Below are positions 57,276 through 64,000 of a stretch of DNA of 64,000 nt, piece by piece. The notes below the pieces were generated by a model. It ran no database searches. It worked only from the letters and a program-made list of their open reading frames with translations, and was not told where the DNA came from. This DNA is from Enterococcus_I eurekensis (GTDB lineage: Bacteria; Bacillota; Bacilli; Lactobacillales; Enterococcaceae): NCBI RefSeq assembly GCF_042654605.1, contig NZ_JBHSGT010000043.1, forward strand, positions 62,001-126,000, read 5' to 3'. A program made the position numbers and the translations under genes. The first letter of the stretch is position 1. Each line of letters opens with the position of its first letter.

Positions 57276-58196
57276 TTAGTGTTTTCTTAGAGAAATCTGG
57301 TCAACAATATGGCTTTCTTGCTTATGTAAGATTACATCAGCCCGCCCACGTGTCGGTAAAATGAATTCTTCTAAGTTTTTTAAGTTGACGTTTTTCCAAA
57401 TGGTCCGTGACATGGCCAAGGCTTTTTGACGGTCACCAATCGCATACTTATAATAATAGTTTTTCGGATCCAAAAAGGCTGTATCGAGAAGGGATTCAAA
57501 ACGCTCTAAATACCATTTTTCGATTAAATCAGGTTCAGCGTCAATGAAAATGGAAAAATCAAAGAAATCGCTGACATAAATTTGTTCGTTAGCGGGTAAT
57601 TGTAGCGTATTGATTCCCTCGACGATTAAAATGTCTGGTTGTTCTAACTTTTCGACTTCACCAGGTACAATATCGTAAATTTGATGGGAATAAATTGGAA
57701 TTTCAACATCTTTACCAGTTTTGACTTCATTCAGCGTTTGAATTAAACGTTGCATATCGTAACTTTCAGGGAAGCCCTTTCGGTTCATAATTTTTCGTTC
57801 CTCTAAGACCGCATTTGGATATAAAAAACCGTCCGTCGTGATTAGCTGGACATTGCGTCTTGAAAACAATCGGGAAAGCAATTCTTGGAGTAAGCGCGCA
57901 ACCGTGCTTTTTCCAACAGCGACACTTCCAGCAATCCCTATAATAAATGGTGGTACTTTGACATAGCGATGCAAAAAGAGTCCTTTACTCAAAGTTAATG
58001 ACTCAAACTCTTTCATATAGAGATGAATCAAATGCGTAAGTGGGATATAAATATCTTCTACGTCTTGAACTGAAATTTGGTCATTCAGACTTTTGATGCT
58101 ATCGAGTTCTTTTTGGGTCAAGGGCATATGCTCTTTCGTATAAAAACTTTGCCATTCCGACCGGGGGATTTCATAGTAGTTCATGCTTTCCTTCAT
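57276..58196 (-). CDS. coaA: Pantothenate kinase type I
   Basis: CoaA phosphorylates pantothenate, the first step of coenzyme A synthesis. The 306-residue protein has the P-loop IGIAGSVAVGKSTVARLLQE near residue 95 and the family segments ITTDGFLYPN and YSHQIYDIVPGE. It is upstream of guaA on the same strand with a 114-bp gap. The start is ATG 58196; ATG 58184 (MNYYEIPRSEW) also fits an AAGGAA site. It is the bacterial CoaA type, as expected for Lactobacillales. Confidence 0.95.
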   Translation of the reverse strand: MKESMNYYEIPRSEWQSFYTKEHMPLTQKELDSIKSLNDQISVQDVEDIYIPLTHLIHLYMKEFESLTLSKGLFLHRYVKVPPFIIGIAGSVAVGKSTVARLLQELLSRLFSRRNVQLITTDGFLYPNAVLEERKIMNRKGFPESYDMQRLIQTLNEVKTGKDVEIPIYSHQIYDIVPGEVEKLEQPDILIVEGINTLQLPANEQIYVSDFFDFSIFIDAEPDLIEKWYLERFESLLDTAFLDPKNYYYKYAIGDRQKALAMSRTIWKNVNLKNLEEFILPTRGRADVILHKQESHIVDQISLRKH

Positions 58197-58291
58197 TTTT
58201 TCTAAGGAGCCTCCTTAATTAACTTTAAGGATTATTTTATCATAAAAAGATGAATTAAATCATAAAAATGCACAAGGGTTAAAAAAGATGG

Positions 58292-58319
58292 TTTACAAGT
58301 AGTTAAAATTCGTTATGAT
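58292..58319 (+). promoter_or_regulatory. Promoter of the rsmC-like gene
   Basis: -35 TTTACA (58292-58297), 16 bp, -10 TATGAT (58314-58319), 34 bp before the start at 58353. Confidence 0.65.
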
Positions 58320-58352
58320 TAAGGAAACACTCTAATTAAAGGAAGAAAACAG

Positions 58353-58958
58353 ATGACAAATCATTATTATAGTAAGACACCAGACACGGCGCATGAATAC
58401 GCGCATTGGGATTTTGAATTGAAAGGCAAGACGTTTCGTTTCACGACAGATAGTAATGTGTTTTCAAAAACAACGGTCGACTACGGCTCTCGAGTTTTAA
58501 TTGATGCATTTGATGACACGGATTTGCCAGACGGGCCACTCCTTGATTTGGGCTGTGGCTATGGTCCAATAGGTTTGTCGTTAGCTTATGCGACGAATCG
58601 TTTTGTTGAAATGGTTGATGTCAATGAGCGTGCTTTGGAATTGGCACAAAAAAATGCCGTTCAAAATAAGATTGAAAATGTCGATATTCATTCATCATAT
58701 ATTTATGAAACCTTAAATAAAACGGCTTATGCCGGAATTTTAAGCAATCCACCAATCCGAGCAGGTAAACAAGTGGTCCACGAAATTTTAGAAAAAGCCG
58801 CTCCGTTATTGTTACCAGGTGGCACATTAACAATTGTCATTCAAAAGAAACAAGGCGCACCAAGTGCCCAAAAGAAAATGTTTGAAACTTTTGGTAACGC
58901 AGAAATCATCTTAAAGGACCGCGGGTACTATATTATTCAGAGCATTAAAGAAGCATAA
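58353..58958 (+). CDS. RsmC-like class I methyltransferase
   Basis: A 201-residue methyltransferase like the short Gram-positive RsmC relatives (16S rRNA guanine-N2 type). SAM motif I is LLDLGCGYGPIGLSLA near residue 65; the catalytic motif IV is SNPPIRAGK near 131. The N-terminal FRFTTDSNVFSKTTVDYGSR segment is typical. There is no second (N-terminal) methyltransferase-like domain as in the E. coli protein. AAGGAAG precedes the ATG. The LacI-type regulator follows 17 bp downstream. Confidence 0.9.
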   Translation: MTNHYYSKTPDTAHEYAHWDFELKGKTFRFTTDSNVFSKTTVDYGSRVLIDAFDDTDLPDGPLLDLGCGYGPIGLSLAYATNRFVEMVDVNERALELAQKNAVQNKIENVDIHSSYIYETLNKTAYAGILSNPPIRAGKQVVHEILEKAAPLLLPGGTLTIVIQKKQGAPSAQKKMFETFGNAEIILKDRGYYIIQSIKEA

Positions 58959-58975
58959 GAATTGAGGGGAAATCA

Positions 58976-59989
58976 ATGAAAAAGACGATTCGCCAGATTG
59001 CTGAAATGGCGGGGGTTTCTGTGACGACGGTCTCACAGATTTTAAATAACAAAGGGAGCCGTTTTAGTGAGGAGACGCGGAAACGGGTGTTAGATATTGT
59101 GAACGAACATCAATATCGTCCGGACTATTTTGCGTCGAACTTAATCAATCGTCACTCCAAAACGATTGGGATGATTGTGCCCGATGTGACCGATTTCTTC
59201 TTCTCAAAAATGGTTGAAGGGGTCGAAAAGTACTTAAATCCGTTAGGCTACATGTTGATTTTATGTAACTCACAACAAAGTTTAGATAAAGAAATTCAAT
59301 TGTTGCAAGATTTGAATCACCGATCGGTTGATGGCGTCCTTTTAGCAACGCCGAACTTATTACCCGAAGAATATGCGTATGGGCATGATTTTTATCGTCG
59401 CATGCCTTTAATCTTAATTGATCGTGGAATTAACCAACGGGATACGGGACGCTTGATTATTAAAGAATATGAAGGAGCTTACCAGGCTGTTCATTATTTT
59501 ACCAAACAAGGGCATAAACATATTGCGATGCTAAAAGAAAATGGCACGTATTATCAATTGCAAGAACGTTTTAACGCTTATCGTCATGCACTAAAAGATG
59601 CGGGGATACCCTTTAAAAAACAATACGTAGCAGTCGGTGATTTAACGATTGAAGGTGGCTATCAAATGGCTAAGGAAGTTTTGACGCATCCGGAGATTAC
59701 AGCGATTTTTTGTAGCAACGACGCGGTGGCGATTGGTTGCTATCGAGCGCTTTATGAAGCAGGTAAGAAAGTTCCGGAAGATATTTCGGTTATTGGCTTT
59801 GATGGTTTACCCTTTACGCCATCGTTGACACCTGCGCTATCGACCGTCAGTCAGCCCATTTTTGACATTGGTTTTACAGCGGCTAAGTTCATTGTTGACG
59901 CGATTGAGTTTCCAGAGCGGCGCATTCCAAATAAAATTTTTGAAACTAAATTAATAATTCGTGAGAGTGTGAAAAATAACACAAAATAA
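58976..59989 (+). CDS. LacI/GalR-family transcriptional regulator
   Basis: A 337-residue repressor with an N-terminal LacI helix-turn-helix (TIRQIAEMAGVSVTTVSQIL) and hinge, and a periplasmic-binding-protein-like effector domain (DGVLLATPNLLP, IFCSNDAVAIGCYRAL, VIGFDGLPFTPSLTPALSTV). It most resembles RbsR/PurR-type members. It lies just before the nucleoside salvage operon and may control it through the palindrome at 60083-60098, since ribose or deoxyribose derivatives would be natural signals. GAGGGG precedes the ATG. Confidence 0.9.
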   Translation: MKKTIRQIAEMAGVSVTTVSQILNNKGSRFSEETRKRVLDIVNEHQYRPDYFASNLINRHSKTIGMIVPDVTDFFFSKMVEGVEKYLNPLGYMLILCNSQQSLDKEIQLLQDLNHRSVDGVLLATPNLLPEEYAYGHDFYRRMPLILIDRGINQRDTGRLIIKEYEGAYQAVHYFTKQGHKHIAMLKENGTYYQLQERFNAYRHALKDAGIPFKKQYVAVGDLTIEGGYQMAKEVLTHPEITAIFCSNDAVAIGCYRALYEAGKKVPEDISVIGFDGLPFTPSLTPALSTVSQPIFDIGFTAAKFIVDAIEFPERRIPNKIFETKLIIRESVKNNTK

Positions 59990-60018
59990 AATAATATTTT
60001 TAAATACGAGAAAAGCGG

Positions 60019-60133
60019 TTGACAATCGAATCCAATCAATGTATATTTTGTTTGGAAGGGTTTTCAACCTTTTTGTTTTTTAAGTAAACTGTTTTACTAA
60101 AGTGGTTTACCTATTTTTGAAATTCTGTATAAT
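60019..60133 (+). promoter_or_regulatory. Nucleoside operon promoter region with LacI-type palindrome
   Basis: -35 TTGACA (60019-60024), 17 bp, -10 TATATT (60042-60047) form a near-consensus promoter. Downstream is AGTAAACTGTTTTACT (60083-60098), an AGTAAA/TTTACT palindrome of the size bound by LacI-family repressors, with a related half GTGGTTTACC at 60102-60111. A second -10-like TATAAT lies at 60128-60133, so a second start close to pdp is possible. Confidence 0.65.
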
Positions 60134-60161
60134 GAATGAGATGAGGAAGAGAGGTTCGATT

Positions 60162-61463
60162 ATGCGCACAGTAGATTTAATCGAAAAAAAACGCGATGGT
60201 GGTCAATTAACACAACGAGAGATTGATTGGTTAATTACAGGATATACGAACGATCAAATCCCCGATTACCAAATGAGCGCCTTTATGATGGCGGTTTATT
60301 TTCAAGATATGACCGATGAAGAAATTACAGCAATGACCTTAGCAATGGCCAATTCTGGCGAGGTAATTGATTTGTCTTCAATTAATGGAATTAAAGTCGA
60401 CAAACATTCAACTGGCGGTGTCGGTGATACGACAACTTTAATTTTAGCACCGCTTGTAGCGAGTGTGGGCGTGCCAGTTGCTAAAATGTCAGGACGCGGA
60501 TTGGGATATACGGGTGGTACACTGGATAAGCTTGAAGCAATTCCTGGTTTTAAAATTGAAGTTCCAGAAGAAGAATTTATTCGTTTAGTAAATGAAAATC
60601 AAGTGGCCGTAATTGGTCAATCAGGCAATTTAGCGCCTGCTGATAAAAAGCTATACGCGTTACGTGATGTGACGGCAACCGTGAATTCGATTCCTTTGAT
60701 TGCCAGTTCGATTATGAGTAAGAAGATTGCGGCAGGAGCCGATGCAATTGTTTTAGATGTGACAACAGGCGACGGTGCATTTATGAAGAATCCAGAAGAT
60801 GCACGTCGCTTAGCAAAAACGATGGTTCGTATTGGGAAACTAGCCAACCGTCAAACAATGGCTGTCATTTCAGATATGTCGCAACCTCTAGGCGAAGCAA
60901 TTGGTAATAGTTTAGAAGTGGTGGAAGCAATTGAAACCTTGCAAGGAAACGGTCCGGCAGATTTAGTAGAAATGTGTTACGTTTTGGGAAGTCAAATGGT
61001 TGTTTTAGCGAAAAAAGCAGACACGATTGAACAAGCACGTCAAATGTTAGAAGAATCGCTACGTTCAGGTAAAGCCTTTGATAAGTTTAAAGAAATGATT
61101 GCCAGTCAAGGAGGCGATGTTTCTTATATTGAGCAACCTGAAAAATTACTAACGGCCCAACATGAAATTCCGTTAGTTGCTGAAGTAAATGGTGTTGTAA
61201 CGAAATTAGTTGCCAATGAAATTGGGATTGCAGCGATGATGTTAGGTGCAGGTCGCAAAACGAAGGAAGATGCGATTGATTATGCAGTTGGTTTAAAACT
61301 ACATAAGAAAATTGGGGATTCGGTTGCAGCAGGCGAAGCGATTTTAACGATTTATAGTAATACCGAAGATGTTGCAGAAGTAACCGCATTATTAAAAGAA
61401 AATATTGCAATTGGAGAAGTTGGCGTTGAACCACCATTAATCCATGAAATGATTATAGAATAG
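60162..61463 (+). CDS. pdp: Pyrimidine-nucleoside phosphorylase
   Basis: Pdp splits thymidine, uridine and deoxyuridine with phosphate into base and (deoxy)ribose-1-phosphate. The 433-residue protein has the family segments KVDKHSTGGVGDTTTLILAP, KMSGRGLGYTGGTLDKLE and the C-terminal alpha/beta lobe. ATG 60162 (MRTVDLIEKKRDGG) follows GAGAGG; the frame from 60102 is not supported. It is the first gene of an operon with deoC 14 bp downstream and then cdd. Confidence 0.95.
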   Translation: MRTVDLIEKKRDGGQLTQREIDWLITGYTNDQIPDYQMSAFMMAVYFQDMTDEEITAMTLAMANSGEVIDLSSINGIKVDKHSTGGVGDTTTLILAPLVASVGVPVAKMSGRGLGYTGGTLDKLEAIPGFKIEVPEEEFIRLVNENQVAVIGQSGNLAPADKKLYALRDVTATVNSIPLIASSIMSKKIAAGADAIVLDVTTGDGAFMKNPEDARRLAKTMVRIGKLANRQTMAVISDMSQPLGEAIGNSLEVVEAIETLQGNGPADLVEMCYVLGSQMVVLAKKADTIEQARQMLEESLRSGKAFDKFKEMIASQGGDVSYIEQPEKLLTAQHEIPLVAEVNGVVTKLVANEIGIAAMMLGAGRKTKEDAIDYAVGLKLHKKIGDSVAAGEAILTIYSNTEDVAEVTALLKENIAIGEVGVEPPLIHEMIIE

Positions 61464-61477
61464 GAAGTGGCAATGAA

Positions 61478-62140
61478 ATGAATTTGAACCGCATGATGGA
61501 CCATACCATTTTAAAACCAGAGACGACTAAAGAAGGCGTCATGAAAATTATTAATGAAGCAAAAGAACATCACTTTTACTCTGTATGTGTCAACCCCACG
61601 TGGGTTGCGCTAGCGGCAGAAGAATTGAAAACATCACCAACATCGGTTTGCACAGTAATTGGTTTTCCTCTAGGAGCGAACACCACTGCAACCAAAGCTT
61701 TTGAGGCAACGGATGCTATTGAAAACGGTGCAGATGAAATTGATATGGTTATCAATATTGGTGCTTTAAAATCAGGTGATGATGCATTCGTTCAACAAGA
61801 TATCGAAGCTGTTGTAGCAGCTGCTAAAGATCGTGCGTTAGTTAAAGTAATTATCGAAACAGCATTACTAACCAATGACGAAATTGTCCGTGCCTGCGAA
61901 TTAGCCAAAGCAGCTGGTGCAGACTTTGTTAAGACCTCAACTGGTTTTTCAACCGGTGGAGCAACAGTTGATGATGTGCGCTTAATGCGTACAACCGTTG
62001 GACCTGAAATGGGAGTTAAAGCTTCAGGGGGGATTCATGACGAAGCACAAGCACGTGCATTGATTGAAGCAGGTGCCAGTCGATTAGGCACAAGTGCCAG
62101 TGTGGCAATTATTTCTGGATCGACAGGTGTCGGTTACTAA
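61478..62140 (+). CDS. deoC: Deoxyribose-phosphate aldolase
   Basis: DeoC splits 2-deoxyribose-5-phosphate to acetaldehyde and glyceraldehyde-3-phosphate. The 220-residue TIM-barrel protein starts MNLNRMMDHTILKPETT, has EIDMVINIGALKSG, the Schiff-base lysine in GADFVKTSTGFSTGGAT and the second lysine in GVKASGGI. It works on the sugar released by Pdp after phosphopentomutase. It lies between pdp and cdd in one operon. Confidence 0.96.
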   Translation: MNLNRMMDHTILKPETTKEGVMKIINEAKEHHFYSVCVNPTWVALAAEELKTSPTSVCTVIGFPLGANTTATKAFEATDAIENGADEIDMVINIGALKSGDDAFVQQDIEAVVAAAKDRALVKVIIETALLTNDEIVRACELAKAAGADFVKTSTGFSTGGATVDDVRLMRTTVGPEMGVKASGGIHDEAQARALIEAGASRLGTSASVAIISGSTGVGY

Positions 62141-62156
62141 GGAGGCGGTTTTTAAA

Positions 62157-62561
62157 ATGGGAGAAGCAAAAAAAGAATGGCTAGATGTTGCAGTCTCAGC
62201 ACTTGATAAAGCCTATGTACCTTATTCTCGTTTTCCAGTAGGAGCGTGTCTCGTAACCAAAGAAGGTAAAGTCTATCAAGGTTTAAATATTGAAAATGCC
62301 TCTTATGGTTTAAGCAATTGTGCGGAAAGAACGGCCTTTTTCAAAGCAGTCTCAGAAGGCGAACGTGATTTTCAACATCTAGTGATTGCTGGACATACAC
62401 CAGAACCGATTTCTCCGTGTGGTGCTTGTCGTCAAGTAATGGTGGAATTCTGTGAACCGACGATGCCTGTAACGTTGCTTGGTGATGATGGTGTCATGAT
62501 GGAAACAACGATTGAGCAGCTCTTGCCGTATTCGTTTAATAATAAGGATTTACCTGGATAA
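62157..62561 (+). CDS. cdd: Cytidine deaminase
   Basis: A 134-residue tetrameric-type cytidine deaminase that makes uridine from cytidine, feeding Pdp. The zinc and catalytic motif is SNCAERTAFFKAVSEG (Cys, catalytic Glu), and the second zinc pair is SPCGACRQVMVEF. ATG 62157 follows AAGGAGGCGG and comes 16 bp after the deoC stop; the longer frame to 62094 overlaps deoC and is not used. Confidence 0.96.
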   Translation: MGEAKKEWLDVAVSALDKAYVPYSRFPVGACLVTKEGKVYQGLNIENASYGLSNCAERTAFFKAVSEGERDFQHLVIAGHTPEPISPCGACRQVMVEFCEPTMPVTLLGDDGVMMETTIEQLLPYSFNNKDLPG

Positions 62562-62612
62562 ACAGACTAGCGATTGCTTGTTAAAAATCTAGCAGAATGG
62601 ACAGGTTTTAAT

Positions 62613-62641
62613 TCGTCAAATCAAAGAAAATTCGCTATACT
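62613..62641 (+). promoter_or_regulatory. Possible promoter of the bmpA-like gene
   Basis: A -10 TATACT (62636-62641) with a weak -35 TCGTCA (62613-62618) at 17 bp. It lies in the 224-bp gap between cdd and the lipoprotein gene; no terminator is seen there, so read-through from cdd is also possible. Confidence 0.5.
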
Positions 62642-62785
62642 AAATGAAATAGTAAGTGAACTTAGCAAGTGAAAATTAGCTGTTTTACAACTCCTTGAGC
62701 AATTTTGCAAGAGGACTTTAATTTGTTCAACTGGCCATTAAAGGCTTTTGAAAATAAAAACTATTTAGTAGGGGGCTTTACAGAA

Positions 62786-63880
62786 ATGAAAAAAGCAAAA
62801 TTATTCGGTTTTGGCGCGATCGCAATGGCAAGCGCACTTGTTTTAGCGGCGTGTGGCGGCGGTACAGATGGATCTAAAGGTTCTGAAGAATCAGCAGCAG
62901 GTAGCGAACCAACAACAGAAATTGCAACAGCAGCATTAATTACGGATACTGGTGGGGTTGATGACCGTTCATTTAACCAATCAGCATGGGAAGGCTTAAA
63001 AGCTTGGGGCGAAGCAAACAATGTTGAAGAAGGTACAAGTGGTTACAAATATTTCCAATCTCAAAACGAAGCAGACTACATTCCAAATATTGACCAAGCA
63101 TTAAATGCAGGTTTCAAAACGATTTTTGGTATCGGGTATAAACTACAACCAGCGGTAGCAGAACAAGCAGGCTTAAACCCTGACGTTAACTTTGCGATCA
63201 TCGATGATGTTGTTGAAGGCGATAACGTTGTATCAGCAACATTTAAAGACCATGAAGCAGCTTACTTAGCAGGTATCGCAGCAGCTTATTCAACTGAAAC
63301 AAACAAAGTTGGATTCGTTGGTGGGGTTAAAGGTCAAGTAATCGATCGTTTCGAAGCTGGATTCGTTGCCGGTGTTGAAGCTGGAGCAAAAGAATTAGGT
63401 AAAGAAGTAAAAGTTGAAGTTCAATACGCAGGCGATTTCAGTGCACCAGATAAAGGTCGTACAATTGCTCAAGGTATGTACGGACAAGATGCAGACATTA
63501 TTTACCATGCATCAGGCGAAACCGGAAATGGCGTTTTCCAAGAAGCAAAAGCAATTAACGAAACAGGCGACAAAAAAGTTTGGGTTATCGGTGTTGACCG
63601 TGACCAATCAGACGAAGGCGGCTACAAATTAGATGGCGAAGATTTAAACTTTACTTTAACTTCAACAACTAAAGGTGTTGGAACAGTTGTTCAAGATTTA
63701 GCTCAAAAAGCAGTTGAAGGTAAATTCCCTGGCGGCGAGCACACTGTTTATGGTTTGAAAGAAGAAGGTGTTGGCCTAACAGATGGTCAATTATCAGCTG
63801 AAGCTTTAGCAGCAGTTAATGCAGCAAAAGACAAAATCATTGCAGGCGAACTTGAAGTTCCAGAAGCACCAGCAGCATAA
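62786..63880 (+). CDS. BMP-family nucleoside-binding lipoprotein
   Basis: A 364-residue exported lipoprotein. The signal peptide ends with the lipobox LVLAAC, the Cys being lipidated. The mature protein has the BMP (Med/PnrA-like) fold: ALITDTGGVDDRSFNQSAWE at the start, FAIIDDVVEGDNVVSATFKD, and HASGETGNGVFQEAKAINE. Such proteins bind nucleosides for an ABC importer. ATG 62786 is used since it starts the signal peptide; the frame from 62705 is longer without reason. Its place after pdp-deoC-cdd fits a nucleoside uptake and salvage unit; permease genes would be expected past the window. Confidence 0.93.
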   Translation: MKKAKLFGFGAIAMASALVLAACGGGTDGSKGSEESAAGSEPTTEIATAALITDTGGVDDRSFNQSAWEGLKAWGEANNVEEGTSGYKYFQSQNEADYIPNIDQALNAGFKTIFGIGYKLQPAVAEQAGLNPDVNFAIIDDVVEGDNVVSATFKDHEAAYLAGIAAAYSTETNKVGFVGGVKGQVIDRFEAGFVAGVEAGAKELGKEVKVEVQYAGDFSAPDKGRTIAQGMYGQDADIIYHASGETGNGVFQEAKAINETGDKKVWVIGVDRDQSDEGGYKLDGEDLNFTLTSTTKGVGTVVQDLAQKAVEGKFPGGEHTVYGLKEEGVGLTDGQLSAEALAAVNAAKDKIIAGELEVPEAPAA

Positions 63881-63910
63881 TATTAATTTAATATTTGAAA
63901 GATAAATGGT

Positions 63911-63974
63911 GAGAGAAGAAAGACCTGAACGCAAAATTCAAATAAGACTTTCGCGCGAGGGTCTTTTTTCTCTC
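63911..63974 (+). terminator. Terminator after the BMP lipoprotein gene
   Basis: GAGAGAAGAAAGACC and GGTCTTTTTTCTCTC pair with one G-U pair around a loop of about 34 bases. A partial terminator here would let some transcription reach downstream transporter genes, as is common after highly made binding proteins. Confidence 0.7.
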
Positions 63975-64000
63975 AATTAAGGATTTTATGTGAAAATCTT

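Overview
The window is chromosomal DNA of a low-GC Gram-positive bacterium, most likely an Enterococcus or close relative in the Lactobacillales. This rests on AT-rich codon use, strong AGGAGG-type ribosome sites, a glmS ribozyme, a guaA-targeted Tn916/Tn5801-type element, and the mix of xylose, allantoin and nucleoside genes. The species cannot be named from the sequence. No rRNA, tRNA or CRISPR array was seen.

Layout. 1-4.5 kb: acetyltransferase (cut by the window edge), methyltransferase, AraC/GyrI regulator, and glmS with its self-cleaving ribozyme leader. 4.6-7.2 kb: a two-component system and a small Met/His-rich exported protein, arranged like a Cpx-type envelope-stress circuit. 7.3-12.3 kb: xylose use (AraC regulator, xylA, xylB) and an esterase, with an 80-bp direct duplication after xylB. 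12.4-18.3 kb: a persulfide/CoA-persulfide detoxification regulon of two divergent operons. It holds a thioredoxin, three single-domain sulfurtransferase-type proteins, two CoA-disulfide-reductase-type enzymes (one a four-domain fusion) and a CstR-like sensor, with two matching operators in the divergent promoter region. 18.4-19.1 kb: a pseudouridine synthase.

19.2-29.0 kb is the most unusual chromosomal part: two head-to-head seven-gene cassettes with the same gene order. Each has a small secreted protein (DUF2712-like, ending in LWSPDS), a membrane-anchored exported protein, three polytopic membrane proteins, an ABC ATPase and a second anchored exported protein. They diverge from one 223-bp promoter region in which both promoters have the same geometry. 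An IS1182-family transposase remnant lies beyond the end of one cassette. 29.8-35.2 kb: an esterase, allE, an allD gene broken by an apparent deletion that fuses it to a transporter gene, a GntR regulator and a PfkB sugar-phosphate kinase.

35.5-55.6 kb is a Tn5801-like member of the Tn916 ICE family (about 20.1 kb) inserted at the 3' end of guaA, bounded by GAGTGGGAATA / GAGTGGGAGTA cores. It has the usual conjugation module, oriT, tet(M), regulators, xis and int. Three extra genes have been added between conjugation genes: a Mom-like DNA-modification protein, an abortive-infection-type protein, and an uncharacterised DUF6037-like protein. The last two sit in their own terminator-bounded units on either side of the anti-restriction gene ardA. 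The tet(M) leader is much shorter than the classical attenuator. The element supplies guaA with a new stop codon and terminator, while the probable original guaA terminator is stranded about 20 kb away.

55.6-64 kb: guaA, pantothenate kinase, an RsmC-like methyltransferase, a LacI-type regulator, and a nucleoside salvage operon (pdp, deoC, cdd) followed by a BMP-family nucleoside-binding lipoprotein.
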